64,000 nucleotides of DNA from Paralithodes platypus (GCA_032716605.1 CM064538.1:20613954-20677953), one strand, 5' to 3'. Counted from the stretch's first letter, positions 51,588-62,782 are shown. Notes: a model not told the origin generated them from the letters alone. A program made the numbers and translations.

Positions 51588-51589
<2 letters not shown>

Positions 51590-51618
<29 letters not shown>

Positions 51619-51642
51619 TGTATTCACTCTGTCTCACTCTTG

Positions 51643-51685
<43 letters not shown>

Positions 51686-51706
51686 ATTCACTCTGTCTCA
51701 CTCTTG

Positions 51707-51757
<51 letters not shown>

Positions 51758-51910
51758 CCCCTCTCCCCCCTCCACACACAAACTCTCTCTCTCTCTCCTC
51801 CCCCCCACAAACACTCTCTCTCTCTGTCTCTCTTTAAACATGTGTATTCAGCAACCAAACATACAGTAGGCCTAAATAGGAGATGATAGCACCGCATCTA
51901 CGCTTACTAT

Positions 51911-51990
<80 letters not shown>
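51590..51990. repeat. (CT)n and (AC)n tracts
   Basis: A block TTGTATTCACTCTGTCTCAC plus TCTTGCATT and (CT)n is repeated twice (51618-51755). C-rich and CT tracts follow (to 51835), then a pure (AC)n of about 77 bp at 51909-51986. Confidence 0.95.
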
Positions 51991-51992
<2 letters not shown>

Positions 51993-52361
51993 ACAGACAT
52001 TTGGGCAAGTCTCCTAACGGTGTAGCCTCTGTTCACCTAACAGTATAAATAGGAACCTGGTATAAGTGGACGAAGTTGTGACGTCCCATCTGGGGTTGGT
52101 GATCGGTTACAAGGTGAGATGGGTATCGTACTGGTCAACCTAAGCTACTGGTCAACCTAAGCCTTCGGATGAGACTGGTACCGTAGTGAGAATAGTACCG
52201 TACAGATTAACCCTAAGCCTTCGTTTCCAGATGTCGCCAATTGGCTAAAATACAGACTACACACACATCCACAGCCATTCCAACGATACATTAACACTTA
52301 ACATGCATTTCACGCAATTCATTCCCAGTTAAGGAGGCGGGATAATAATGAGCTTAGCTCG
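51991..52361. other. Unassigned sequence
   Basis: It contains the imperfect direct repeat CTGGTCAACCTAAGC (about 52132 and 52149) and related GTACCGTA / CCTAAGCCTTCG motifs. Nothing else is recognised. Confidence 0.5.
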
Positions 52362-52526
52362 CATTGCGTGGATTCCCCTTGACGAACAAGTGAGTGAATT
52401 ACACACACACAAACACTTACGCCCCAACCTCTCTCTCACTCTCTCTCTCTCTCTCTCTCAAGGTGTTTATCTAGTGGAAGCCAGCTATAACACACGAGAT
52501 ACACAGAGTACACACACAAATACGCT

Positions 52527-52600
<74 letters not shown>

Positions 52601-52655
52601 GCTCCAACCTCTCTCTCCCTCTCTCTCTCTCTATACAAGTAACACTATTATCAAA
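52362..52655. repeat. Repeated 33-bp motif and CT/AC microsatellites
   Basis: GCATTGCGTGGATTCCCC plus TTGACGAACAAGT matches 39358-39392 and is again followed by AATTACACAC and CT/AC tracts (52430-52460, 52527-52592, 52609-52633). Confidence 0.88.
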
Positions 52656-52671
52656 TTATGAATATCCAGGA

Positions 52672-52876
52672 TTCAACAGTTGAGCTCTGGAACTCTCTCC
52701 CAGAAATAGTCTTTCCTTCTTCCTATGACTTAAATTGCTTCAAACTCCGTGTGTCCAGGCATTTTGGATCGAACGTCCTTCGATTTTGGCCCAGTCACTC
52801 TTTCAACTCTGGGCGAGGCACTCGCTACAGACAGTTCTGCCTTTTGTCTCCCTCACTCACTCAGAAAAAAAGTGGG
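52672..52876 (+). pseudogene. Jockey/CR1-like LINE 3' end
   Basis: CAACAGTTGAGCTCTGGAAC through RVSRHFGSNV-equivalent sequence, the 3' UTR and AAAAAAAG match the 2289 family. Only the last 200 bp remain. Confidence 0.82.
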
Positions 52877-52930
52877 TCTCGGGGGTATCATTTTTAAGTT
52901 TGATGTAGGTCTAGGGAGGCAACTAAAGCG
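52877..52930 (+). mobile_element. Family B right-end fragment
   Basis: GTGGGTCTCGGGGGTATC, AAGTTTGATGTAGGTCTAGG and GAGGCAACTAAAG directly follow the LINE A-tail. Confidence 0.6.
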
Positions 52931-52936
52931 GAAGAA

Positions 52937-52937
<1 letters not shown>

Positions 52938-52985
<48 letters not shown>

Positions 52986-53475
52986 TAAGTAAAACTACAA
53001 TACTTAATGACCTAAAATCTAATAATATAATCAATAATGTAAATAGAACGCCAATATCTTAGGACTAAATAACATCATAATAATAAATCGGGAAATAAAA
53101 CTACAATACTTAATGAATAAAATAATAATAATAATAATGTAAATAAAACTACAATACTTAATGAATAAAATAATAATAATATCTTTACGTCCTCAAACTA
53201 CAATACTTAATGCATAAATAATATTATAAGAAGAAGGTCCATAAAACTACAATACTTAATCAATAAAATAATAATAATAATAATGTAAGTAAAACTACAA
53301 TACTTAATAAATAATAATAATAATAATAATAATAATGTAAGTAAAACTACAATACTTAATCAATAAAATAATAATAATAATAATGTAAGTAAAACTACAA
53401 TACTTAATAAATAATAATAATAATAATAATGCAAGTAAAACTACAATACTAAATAAATAAATAGAGAAACAAAAA
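52938..53475. repeat. Minisatellite of GTAAGTAAAACTACAATACT + (TAA)n units
   Basis: About nine units of 45-60 bp contain AAAACTACAATACTTAAT followed by variable (TAA)n. Unit length differs mainly through the number of TAA triplets. Confidence 0.93.
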
Positions 53476-53633
53476 CATATTATACACAAACAAATAATAC
53501 ATATATAATGTCAGTGACCAATAAATAAACCGTCCCCCCTTGAACCCGAAGTGAAAACGTGATGGAATGCCCTCTGACTTATCCAATCCTATCCTAGCGT
53601 TCACAGGGGGAGAGACGATGGTGTGTAGATCAT

Positions 53634-53636
<3 letters not shown>

Positions 53637-53686
<50 letters not shown>

Positions 53687-53836
53687 AAGGAAGAGATAGA
53701 CAGAGAGAGAGCGACGAGACAAGAGAGGAGAGAGAAGAGAGAGAGAAAGAGAGATGAGCTAGAGGAAGAGAGATAAAGAGTAGAGAGAGCGAGAGAAAGA
53801 AGCGAGCGTAGAAGAGAGAGAGTAGAAAGAGAGATC

Positions 53837-53886
<50 letters not shown>
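53637..53886. repeat. (GA)n and degenerate GA-rich sequence
   Basis: Pure GA lies at 53637-53682 and 53838-53886, with GAGAGAAAGAGAGCGACGAG-like interruptions between. Confidence 0.95.
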
Positions 53887-53889
<3 letters not shown>

Positions 53890-54170
53890 TAAAACAAACC
53901 GTTCAATGACTCTCCCACCTTTTAGTAGGGGAGGTCATTTACTGTATTAATATTTTGTGTCATGCCCCAGCCAGGGTTCGAACCCAGGCCAGTAGTGCAG
54001 CACTCCAGCACATGACTTTTTTCCCGGTTGTTTTGTATTATTAATATTCATTGTCTACAATTATAACATATAATAATCATATAATGAAGAAGGCTGAATT
54101 AGTGTTATCTATTAAATTAAAACCTTACAATAAATATATTACTTCTTATACGCCTGCGAGCCTTCACACC
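53887..54170 (-). mobile_element. tRNA-like SINE fragment in AT-rich sequence
   Basis: On the minus strand at 53958-54020, CTGGAGTGCTGCACTACTGG and GGGTTCGAACCCTGGC (a clear B box) mark a fourth tRNA-derived sequence. The A box is not clear and no tail is defined, so it is a fragment. Confidence 0.55.
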
Positions 54171-54171
54171 A

Positions 54172-54305
54172 ACCCACACACACACACACACCCACCCACA
54201 CAACACACATACACATACAACACACACACACACACACTCACATCTACCACCGCCCCCTTACCCACCCACTCAAACACAGCACACATACACACACAAACAC
54301 ACAAA
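54172..54305. repeat. (AC)n-rich microsatellite
   Basis: AC repeats interrupted by CCC and AT-containing motifs. Confidence 0.93.
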
Positions 54306-54310
54306 AAGTA

Positions 54311-54871
54311 GGGGAGGTGTGGTGGAGTGGTCTTGCCACTGGCCTGGTAATCCAAAGGTCCCGGGTTCAAATCCCGATGTATCAATGGGAAGATATTATT
54401 GGGATGGAATTTGTGCTGTTAACATATTATCATTGCATTACCACAAGCCCACCGAAACGTCAATACAATACCCTCCTTGTTCCCATGATTAAATAGCACT
54501 GTATTAATATTCCCATATTCAAAATATGCTAAAGGGGTGCATGCCTGGGTGAGGATTATCTTCTCCAACAGGTGGCGTTGGTGTGTGTGTAAGTGTGAGA
54601 GTCCGAGATGGTAGGGGATGAGAACAAGTGAACGCACGGGAACGAGAGTTCTTCAGAGATGGGGTCGTTTTCTGGCCATGATGAGCAACCGTGCCTCATG
54701 TGAAGGCAAGATGGCAGGTGCTCGTTGTACTCTACGTGCTTCACATGTCTCACTCCCTAGACTGGAACAAGACCTCACGGGCTTCACTGTTCATTGTAAA
54801 GCGGTGAATGTTAAGGCTCTCAGCCTATTCCCGAAGGAAGACTTTTGAATAAGTTGTAAAAAAAAAAAAAA
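54311..54871 (+). mobile_element. Long tRNA-derived SINE (copy 3)
   Basis: GGGGAGGTGTGGTGGAGTGG, anticodon-like CTGGTAA and a perfect-looking B box GGGTTCAAATCCCG lead into the long body. It ends AGCCTATTCCCGAAGG... and a poly(A) of 14. Of the three copies this has the best-preserved promoter boxes on the plus strand. Confidence 0.87.
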
Positions 54872-54899
54872 CATAACACACGCCACCCCTGACGCCACC

Positions 54900-55560
54900 C
54901 TCTTACCCCACCAAACACACACACACACACAACACACAAACTAACCACCCAAACAAACCAAAATAGCCACCAACAACCACAAGCACAACACACACAACAC
55001 ACAAGCACAACACAACACACACACACACATACGACACAACACAACACACACACACATGCCACACAATACAACACAACACAGCACACACACACACATGCCA
55101 CACAACACACACACACACACACATGCCACACAACACACACACACACACATGCCACACAACACAGCACACACACACACATGCCACACAACACAACACAGCA
55201 CACACACACACATGCCACACAACACAACACACACACACACATGCCACACAACACAACACAACACAGCACACACACACACATGCCACACAACACAACACAC
55301 ACACACATGCCACACAACACACACACACACACATGCCACACAACACAACACACACACACACATGCCACACAACACAACACAACACAGCACACACACACAC
55401 ATGCCACACAACACAACACAACACACACACACACATGCCACACAACACAACACAACACAGCACACACACACACATGCCACACAACACAACACAACACAGC
55501 ACACACACACACATGCCACACAACACAACAAACACACACACCCCGAACTAACAATATACA
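54900..55560. repeat. ACACATGCCACACAACACAA minisatellite
   Basis: About 15 units of 30-50 bp contain ATGCCACACAACACA and (AC)n. Every frame on both strands can be open, so the ORFs of 140-300 codons are artefacts. Confidence 0.95.
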
Positions 55561-55804
55561 AATAGAGATCACCCTACCAAAACAACTACTCGAACCGACC
55601 CAACTCCAGCCAACCAAGCAAGCAGTCTCGCCCGCAGTAAACCCATTGAAGTGTGAAGCAATCAGCGGGGGAATATTGCAAGCAACGCAAACAGTGCCAG
55701 GCACAAGCAAACGAATACATAAGACTGGGTTTAAGGGGAACGATCAATTAGGTAGCTATTTGAATTTATTTATCTTGATTTACTTATTACATATATTTAT
55801 TTTG

Positions 55805-55872
<68 letters not shown>
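55561..55872. other. Unassigned sequence and (TA)n
   Basis: A stretch of about 190 bp (translated QLLEPTQLQPTKQAVSPAV) shows no recognised domain. (TA)n lies at 55807-55872. Confidence 0.6.
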
Positions 55873-55874
<2 letters not shown>

Positions 55875-55899
55875 ATATTTGTTTTATTGGATTTATTTC

Positions 55900-56362
55900 A
55901 TTATACAAAGTGACTCATTGCAAGCTAATGTCAAAAGTGAGTGCACTAGGTATCGATAAAGAGGTCACACATTGGATAGAACGTTAGCTAACAAGTAGAC
56001 AACAACGAGTGGTTATGAATGGTGTTTCTTCTGAGTGGACTCCAGTCACTTCTGGAGTTCCACAGGGAACTATCCTTGGCCCACTTATGTTTATCATATA
56101 CCTGTATATCAATGACATCGATATTGGTCTGTTGACTGTGATCTCCAAGTTTGCAGATGCCAAAATGCTTAGCCGCAATATGAATACAAAACGCAACCCT
56201 GGCAGGAAGTTTGAATTGAAAAGCTTCAGCACTAGTATTTGTGGAAACGTTTTCACATATAAGATCTGTTCTACCTGGAACAAACTTCCCTCAAAAGTTC
56301 CAAACAGTTCTTTAGTAGAGCAGTACAAGAAGAGAGTAGATAGTATTTTGCACACTCAGTAA
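55900..56362 (+). pseudogene. CR1-like LINE fragment with deletion at the catalytic site
   Basis: VTHCKLMSKVSALGIDKEVT, a stop at 55985-55987, then [34 protein letters not shown] and VISKFADAK. Where other CR1 copies read FADDTK, this copy has lost one catalytic Asp and a large stretch. It jumps to the C-terminal [20 protein letters not shown] and a stop at 56360-56362. A 3' UTR with GGACCGCAAGGTCTCTGAG (its GACC...GGTC forms a hairpin) follows. Confidence 0.8.
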
Positions 56363-56648
56363 TGAGTGTAGTGCACTAAACAGTCTCTCTCCTTCCACTT
56401 CCAGTATCTCCTTGGAATGGACCGCAAGGTCTCTGAGATACTAACTATTCCTTGAAACTCTCTCTCTCTCTCTCTCTTTGCACTACCTATTTAACTTTGT
56501 ACTTGTATAACTGTTTTCTCAGTCAACCTTCTCGTACATTAACCCATTATCTTTAAGGCTCTCTCTATATAATGTATCGTTTGTCTTTATTCTATTTCAC
56601 TTAGCTCTTAGACTCCTTCATAGAGTAACTAAAATCGTTGGAAGTGTA
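56363..56648. other. LINE 3' UTR and unassigned sequence
   Basis: The first 95 bp are probably the 3' UTR of the preceding LINE. A short (CT)n lies at 56458-56478, and nothing is recognised after that. Confidence 0.55.
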
Positions 56649-57021
56649 TTAAGAGGGAGGTAGTTGCTTTTTCGGGACTTCTTCTCCCTCACGTTTAACC
56701 TCATTCGTTTTCAGATTTTGAAACATTCGGACCATTAGTCTGACGATTTTAACACATTTTGTCCCATTTCGTTGTTAATTTTAAGACATTTCGTGCCATT
56801 TAGGTGTCGATTTTTTTCCTGGCGAGCGATAGCAAGCCTGTATTTTCAAGAGAAACCGGCTTTCGGCCGGGACATTATTCTACCGAAATATGTACGAATT
56901 TATCTTGAAAGGGGGTCTAGGGGGTGTTTTCTAAGTTTGATGGAGGTCTAGCGAGGACAGTATAAAATACATGAATAGATGAACCAGTAGACCAAAAAAG
57001 AAACAGCCAGTAGCCCCTTAA
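56649..57021 (+). mobile_element. Family B MITE (copy 16), complete
   Basis: TTAA lies at 56649-56652 and 57018-57021. It has core GGCGAGCGATAGCAAGCC, hairpin CCGGCTTTCGGCCGG, AT hairpin and right end AGACCAAAAAAGAAACAGCC. The right TTAA is shared with the next element. Confidence 0.87.
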
Positions 57022-57403
57022 GGGAGGTGACCTGTTTTTGTTCTGTCATTTTCTACCATTCTCTGGCTTGTACTGTATCTATTTGGCCTCATTCAGCCTA
57101 CTGTTTTTCAGACGTTTATCCCCATCCAGGTGTCAATTTTTTACTGGTGAGCGGTATCGAGTCAGCATATTTTTTATTTTTGTTTGACAGCAGGCTAAAT
57201 TTGTACATTATTCGATAGACAAAATATCTCCGGTGAAGCCGGATTTTTTCATATAATGCTGGCTCGCTATCGCTCGCCAGGAAGAAATCGACACCTAGAT
57301 GGGGATAAACGTCTTAAAATAGTTGGCTGAATGGGGCCGAATGGATACAAGCCAGAGAAAGAGAAAAGGACAGAAATAACAAAAAGCAGGTCACCCCCCT
57401 TAA
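57018..57403. mobile_element. Foldback MITE, family A (copy 8), complete
   Basis: TTAA lies at both ends. The left terminus is GGGAGGTGACCTG and the right AGCAGGTCACCCCCC. Both arms and the hairpin CCGGTGAAGCCGG (one G-T pair in the stem) are present. Confidence 0.87.
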
Positions 57404-57470
57404 GGATCTTATTCTCAAATGTATTGGTGACATTGAAAACAAGGAGACAATGAGAAAACTGCACTAACTA

Positions 57471-58023
57471 TTAACCCAACCAGTACCAGGGACGTCCTGT
57501 TCATCATATTATAACTGCACTAACTATTAACCCAACCAGTACCAGGGACGTCCTGTTCATCATATTATAACTGCACTAACTATTAACCCAACCAGTACCA
57601 GGGACGTCCTGTTCATCATATTATAACTGCACTAACTATTAACCCAACCAGTACCAGGGACGTCCTGTTCATCATATTATAACTGCACTAACTATTAACC
57701 CAACCAGTACCAGGGACGTCCTGTTCATCATATTATAACTGCACTAACTATTAACCCAACCAGTACCAGGGACGTCCTGTTCATCATATTATAACTGCAC
57801 TAACTATTAACCCAACCAGTACCGGGGACGACCTGTTCATCATATTCTGGCAACTATTAGACCATTTTCTACAGCTTACCAATGATCTTTAGCAATAATA
57901 TGGCTTCAAACTATCTCAAACAACCCTCTTATAACTACCACAGATCCTTCCTAAGCTGCATAATATCGTCTAAATACAGCTAGAATACGATATAATACAC
58001 GTCGCTGGTACTCAAAGGGTTAA
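57471..58023 (+). mobile_element. Family E MITE with a terminal 56-bp tandem array
   Basis: Seven units of 56 bp (TTAACCCAACCAGTACCAGG + GACGTCCTGTTCATCATATT + ATAACTGCACTAACTA) span about 57458-57850. The last runs into normal family E sequence (CATATTCTGGCAACTATTAG ... CTGGTACTCAAAGGGTTAA). Each unit thus contains the TTAA and 5' terminus of the MITE plus about 16 bp of left flank. Confidence 0.88.
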
Positions 58024-58047
58024 AATCTCTCGTTCAGAAGTCAGAAA

Positions 58048-58399
58048 TTAAGGGGACACTGACTGCTTTTTTGGCCTATAAATTAATTCATTCATAAATT
58101 CTTAGTTTCCTCGCTAGATATCCCTCAAACTTAGAAAAACATCCCCTAGACCCCCCCATCAAGATAAATATGTAAATTTCCCGGCCGAAACCGGTTCCTC
58201 TTACAATTACAGGCTCGCTATCGCTCGCCAGGAAAAAATCGACACCTAAATGGCACGATAGGCCTTAAAATGTATAACGAATAGGACGAAAGGTCTTAAA
58301 ATCGCCAAACAAATGGGCTGAACGTCTAAAAATGTCAAAACTAATGGGGCTAAACATTAAGGAGAAAGGAGTCCAGAAGAACGGTCTGTCTCCCCTTAA
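58048..58399 (-). mobile_element. Family B MITE (copy 17), complete
   Basis: TTAA lies at both ends. The right-end module AGTTTCCTCGCTAGATATCC, CCCGGCCGAAACCGG hairpin, core GGCTCGCTATCGCTCGCC and GGGGCTAAACATTAAGG are present. The AT hairpin is deleted. Confidence 0.85.
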
Positions 58400-58489
58400 A
58401 TTATGAGCGTTGTTTTACGGAAGTGTATTACATTAAACTTCTCCTAAATTATACAAGATGTTTTAATGTGAAGAATATGCTGGGTGATG

Positions 58490-58546
<57 letters not shown>

Positions 58547-58859
58547 GATATACGTGAGTGTTTGTGTATGTGCGTATATATGTTTGTGTATATATGTTTG
58601 TGTGTGTGCGTATGCGTGTTTGTGTGTACATAATGTGTGTAGGCTTTTTTATGTGTGCGTGCTTCTGTGTACGCATTTGAGTACCTATTTATGTATGGGT
58701 AAAGTATAAGTGCGTGCTTGTGTGCGCGTCTGTGTGTGTGTATGTGTATGTGTGTATTCTAGCAAGTGTGCGTGTGTGCAGGTGTAAGAGGGAGGAATGT
58801 ACACTTCATCAAATATTAACGTTTACGAATTGTAGTGGAACGTGGAGAGAATTTTGCGT

Positions 58860-58928
<69 letters not shown>

Positions 58929-58950
58929 TGTGTTGTGTGTGTGTGGGTGT

Positions 58951-58983
<33 letters not shown>

Positions 58984-58996
58984 GTGGTGTGTGTGT

Positions 58997-59028
<32 letters not shown>

Positions 59029-59280
59029 CTGTGTATGGTTAAGTGTGTGTGTGTATGGGTCAATGTGTGTTGTGTGTGTGTGTGTGTGTGTTGTGTGTGT
59101 GTGGTTGGAGGTGTGTGTGTGTGTGGTTGGAGGTGTGTGTGTTGTGTGTGTGTGGTGTGTGTGTGTGTGTGGTGTATGTGTGTGTGTGTGTATGTGTGTG
59201 TGTATGTGTGTGTGTGTGTTGTGTGTGTGGGTCTGTCTGTGTATGTGTGTGTTGGGGAGTGTGTGTGTGTGTGTGTGAGT

Positions 59281-59322
<42 letters not shown>

Positions 59323-59338
59323 TTGTGTGTGTGTGAGT

Positions 59339-59391
<53 letters not shown>

Positions 59392-59502
59392 TGTGTGTGT
59401 GTGTGTGTGGTGTGTGTGTGTGTGGTGTGTGTGTGTGTGTGTGGAGTGTGTATGTGTTGTGGAGTGTGTGTGTGGTGTTGTGTGTGTGTGTGGTCTGTGT
59501 GT

Positions 59503-59561
<59 letters not shown>

Positions 59562-59651
59562 AATGATAATGCATGACTATTTTAGCTAACGTGTTATACA
59601 TCATAATTATAAACGCTAAATAACCTTGAAACAAGTTAGAGTGTAATTGGG
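58400..59651. repeat. (TG)n-rich tracts, about 750 bp
   Basis: (TG)n lies at 58490-58543. TGTGTATATATGTTTG-type sequence reaches 58765. An interrupted (TG)n follows at 58861-59558 with GTGTTGTG and GTGTGGTGTG slips. ORFs of VCVCVC or THTHTH on both strands are artefacts. Confidence 0.95.
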
Positions 59652-59957
59652 TTAACGGGGGCCCACCTCGTTTGTTTATTCTCTCTCCCTCTCTCTCTGG
59701 GTTGTATCCATTCGTCCCCATTCAGCCTACTGTTTAAGACGTTTATCCCTGCCCAGGTGTCGAAAAAAAAAATAATAATAAAAATGTCTCCGGCGAAGCC
59801 AGATCTCTCCATAAGATACTGGCTCGCTATCGCTCATCAGAAAGAAATGGACACCTGGATGGGGATAAACGTCTTAAAACAGTAGGCTGAATGGGGCCGA
59901 ATGGATACAAGCCAGAGAAAGAAAGAAAAGGAGAAAAAAGCAAGTGACCCCCCTTAA
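59652..59957. mobile_element. Foldback MITE, family A (copy 9), internal deletion
   Basis: TTAA lies at both ends. The left arm lost its GCGAGC core (CAGGTGTCGAAAAAAAAAAT). Hairpin CTCCGGCGAAGCCAGA is partly degraded, and the right arm is complete. Confidence 0.82.
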
Positions 59958-60023
59958 CCCCTTGAGGATTATGATGCATTTTGGCAGTTTATATTCTGGA
60001 TATTATCTAACTATTTTACTCAA

Positions 60024-62562
60024 CTTAAGAAGGATCTGTGGGTAGCAAGAGTACAGGCTATCTCAACTTAAGAAGGATCTGTGGGTAGCAAGAGTCCAGG
60101 CTATCTCAACTTAAGAAGGATCTGTGGGTAGCAAGGGTACAGTCTATCTCAACTTAAGAAGGATCTGTGGGTAGCAAGAGTACAGGCTATCTCAACTTAA
60201 GAAGGATCTGTGGGTAGCAAGAGTACAGGCTATCTCAACTTAAGAAGGATCTGTGGGTAGCAAGAGTACAGTCTATCTCAACTTAAGAAGGATCTGTGGG
60301 TAGCAAGGGTACAGTCTATCTCAACTTAAGAAGGATCTGTGGGTAGCAAGGGTACAGTCTATCTCAACTTAAGAAGGATCTGTGGGTAGCAAGAGTACAG
60401 TCTATCTCAACTTAAGAAGGATCTGTTGGTAGCAAGAGTACAGTCTATCTCAACTTAAGAAGGATCTGTGGGTAGCAAGGGTACAGTCTATCTCAACTTA
60501 AGAAGGATCTGTGGGTAGCAAGGGTACAGTCTATCTCAACTTAAGAAGGATCTGTGGGTAGCAAGAGTACAGTCTATCTCAACTTAAGAAGGATCTGTGG
60601 GTAGCAAGAGTACAGTCTATCTCAACTTAAGAAGGATCTGTGGGTAGCAAGAGTACAGTCTATCTCAACTTAAGAAGGATCTGTGGGTAGCAAGGGTACA
60701 GTCTATCTCAACTTAAGAAGGATCTGTGGGTAGCAAGGGTACAGTCTATCTCAACTTAAGAAGGATCTGTGGGTAGCAAGGGTACAGTCTATCTCAACTT
60801 AAGAAAGATCTGTGGGTAGCAAGAGTACAGGCTATCTCAACTTAAGAAGGATCTGTGGGTAGCAAGAGTACAGGCTATCTCAACTTAAGAAGGATCTGTG
60901 GGTAGCAAGAGTACAGGCTATCTCAACTTAAGAAGGATCTGTGGGTAGCAAGAGTACAGTCTATCTCAACTTAAGAAGGATCTGTGGGTAGCAAGAGTAC
61001 AGTCTATCTCAACTTAAGAAGGATCTGTGGGTAGCAAGGGTACAGTCTATCTCAACTTAAGAAGGATCTGTGGGTAGCAAGGGTACAGTCTATCTCAACT
61101 TAAGAAGGATCTGTGGGTAGCAAGGGTACAGTCTATCTCAACTTAAGAAGGATCTGTGGGTAGCAAGGGTACAGTCTATCTCAACTTAAGAAAGATCTGT
61201 GGGTAGCAAGGGTACAGTCTATCTCAACTTAAGAAGGATCTGTGGGTAGCAAGGGTACAGTCTATCTCAACTTAAGAAAGATCTGTGGGTAGCAAGAGTA
61301 CAGGCTATCTCAACTTAAGAAGGATCTGTGGGTAGCAAGAGTACAGGCTATCTCAACTTAAGAAGGATCTGTGGGTAGCAAGAGTACAGGCTATCTCAAC
61401 TTAAGAAGGATCTGTGGGTAGCAAGAGTACAGACTATCTCAACTTAAGAAGGATCTGTGGGTAGCAAGAGTACAGGCTATCTCAACTTAAGAAGGATCTG
61501 TGGGTAGCAAGAGTACAGGCTATCTCAACTTAAGAAGGATCTGTGGGTAGCAAGAGTTCAGTCTATCTCAACTTAAGAAGGATCTGTGGGTAGCAAGGGT
61601 ACAGTCTATCTCAACTTAAGAAGGATCTGTGGGTAGCAAGGGTACAGTCTATCTCAACTTAAGAAGGATCTGTGGGTAGCAAGGGTACAGTCTATCTCAA
61701 CTTAAGAAAGATCTGTGGGTAGCAAGGGTACAGTCTATCTCAACTTAAGAAGGATCTGTGGGTAGCAAGGGTACAGTCTATCTCAACTTAAGAAAGATCT
61801 GGGGGTAGCAAGAGTACAGGCTATCTCAACTTAAGAAGGATCTGTGGGTAGCAAGAGTACAGGCTATCTCAACTTAAGAAGGATCTGGGGGTAGCAAGAG
61901 TACAGGCTATCTCAACTTAAGAAGGATCTGTGGGTAGCAAGAGTACAGACTATCTCAACTTAAGAAGGATCTGTGGGTAGCAAGAGTACAGTCTATCTCA
62001 ACTTAAGAAGGATCTGTGGGTAGCAAGAGTACAGGCTATCTCAACTTAAGAAGGATCTGTGGGTAGCAAGAGTACAGGCTATCTCAACTTAAGAAGGATC
62101 TGTGGGTAGCAAGAGTACAGGCTATCTCAACTTAAGAAGGATCTGTGGGTAGCAAGAGTACAGGCTATCTCAACTTAAGAAGGATCTGTGGGTAGCAAGA
62201 GTACAGGCTATCTCAACTTAAGAAGGATCTGTGGGTAGCAAGAGTACAGGCTATCTCAGCTTAAGAAGGATCTGTGGGTAGCAAGAGTCCCGGCTATCTC
62301 AACTTAAGAAGGATCTGTGGGTAGCAAGAGTACAGGCTATCTCAACTTAAGAAGGATCTGTGGGTAGCAAGAGTACAGGCTATCTCAACTTAAGAAGGAT
62401 CTGTGGGTAGCAAGAGTACAGGCTATCTCAACTTTAGAAGGATCTGTGGGTAGCAAGAGTACAGGCTATCTCAACTTAAGAAGGATCTGTGGGTAGCAAG
62501 AGTACAGGCTATCTCAACTTAAGAAGGATCTGTGGGTAGCAAGAGTACAGGCTATCTCAATT
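60024..62562. repeat. 43-bp satellite, about 59 units, with higher-order structure
   Basis: The unit is CTTAAGAAGGATCTGTGGGT + AGCAAGAGTACAGGCTATCT + CAA. Diagnostic sites vary: GAAGG/GAAAG, AAGAG/AAGGG, CAGGC/CAGTC/CAGAC. The CAGAC variant occurs at about 61429 and 61945, 516 bp (12 units) apart, and neighbouring variants repeat in the same order, showing a 12-unit higher-order repeat. The distal 15 or so units are almost all one type. Confidence 0.95.
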
Positions 62563-62569
62563 AACCCTC

Positions 62570-62694
62570 TGACTTATGTTCTGGGTGGGGTGTCCCGAGT
62601 TGGAATCCCGGGAGGACCATATGCTTTCATTAGTTTATTCAAGTGCATTGGGGTTTGTAATTGGTGATTAATGTTAAGAACGGGGTGTTACTTA
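62570..62694 (+). mobile_element. tRNA-derived SINE, type 2b, 5' part reduced
   Basis: GTGTCCCGAGTTGGAATCCC (B box with a changed central base), GGGAGGACCATATGC, TTCATTAGTTTATTCAAG and AACGGGGTGTTACTTA match 19770-19968 inverted. It lies between the satellite and the right half of the family E element. Confidence 0.75.
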
Positions 62695-62782
62695 TTACTT
62701 ATACTCTTCCTAATTTGCATAAAATCGTCTAATAATAGCCAGAATAACCTGTCAATACGCTTCATAATCCTGAAAGGGTTCT

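Larger units (their letters stand above)
59954..62782 (+). mobile_element. Family E MITE expanded by an internal 43-bp satellite
   Basis: It starts TTAA-CCCCTTGAGGATTATG, TATTCTGGATATTATCTAAC and then the tandem array. After the array and a SINE insertion, ATACTCTTCCTAATTTGCAT, AAATCGTCTAATAATAGCCAG and CGCTTCATAATCCTGAAAGGG supply the right end. The left and right parts match the two halves of family E. Confidence 0.75.

Noticed and set aside
54820..55987. ORFs of 140-296 codons on both strands
   Set aside because: They are produced by the ATGCCACACAACACA minisatellite; CVCVC and THTHTH compositions only.
58714..59721. ORFs of about 290-300 codons on both strands
   Set aside because: (TG)n simple sequence gives VCVCVC/THTHTH in every frame.
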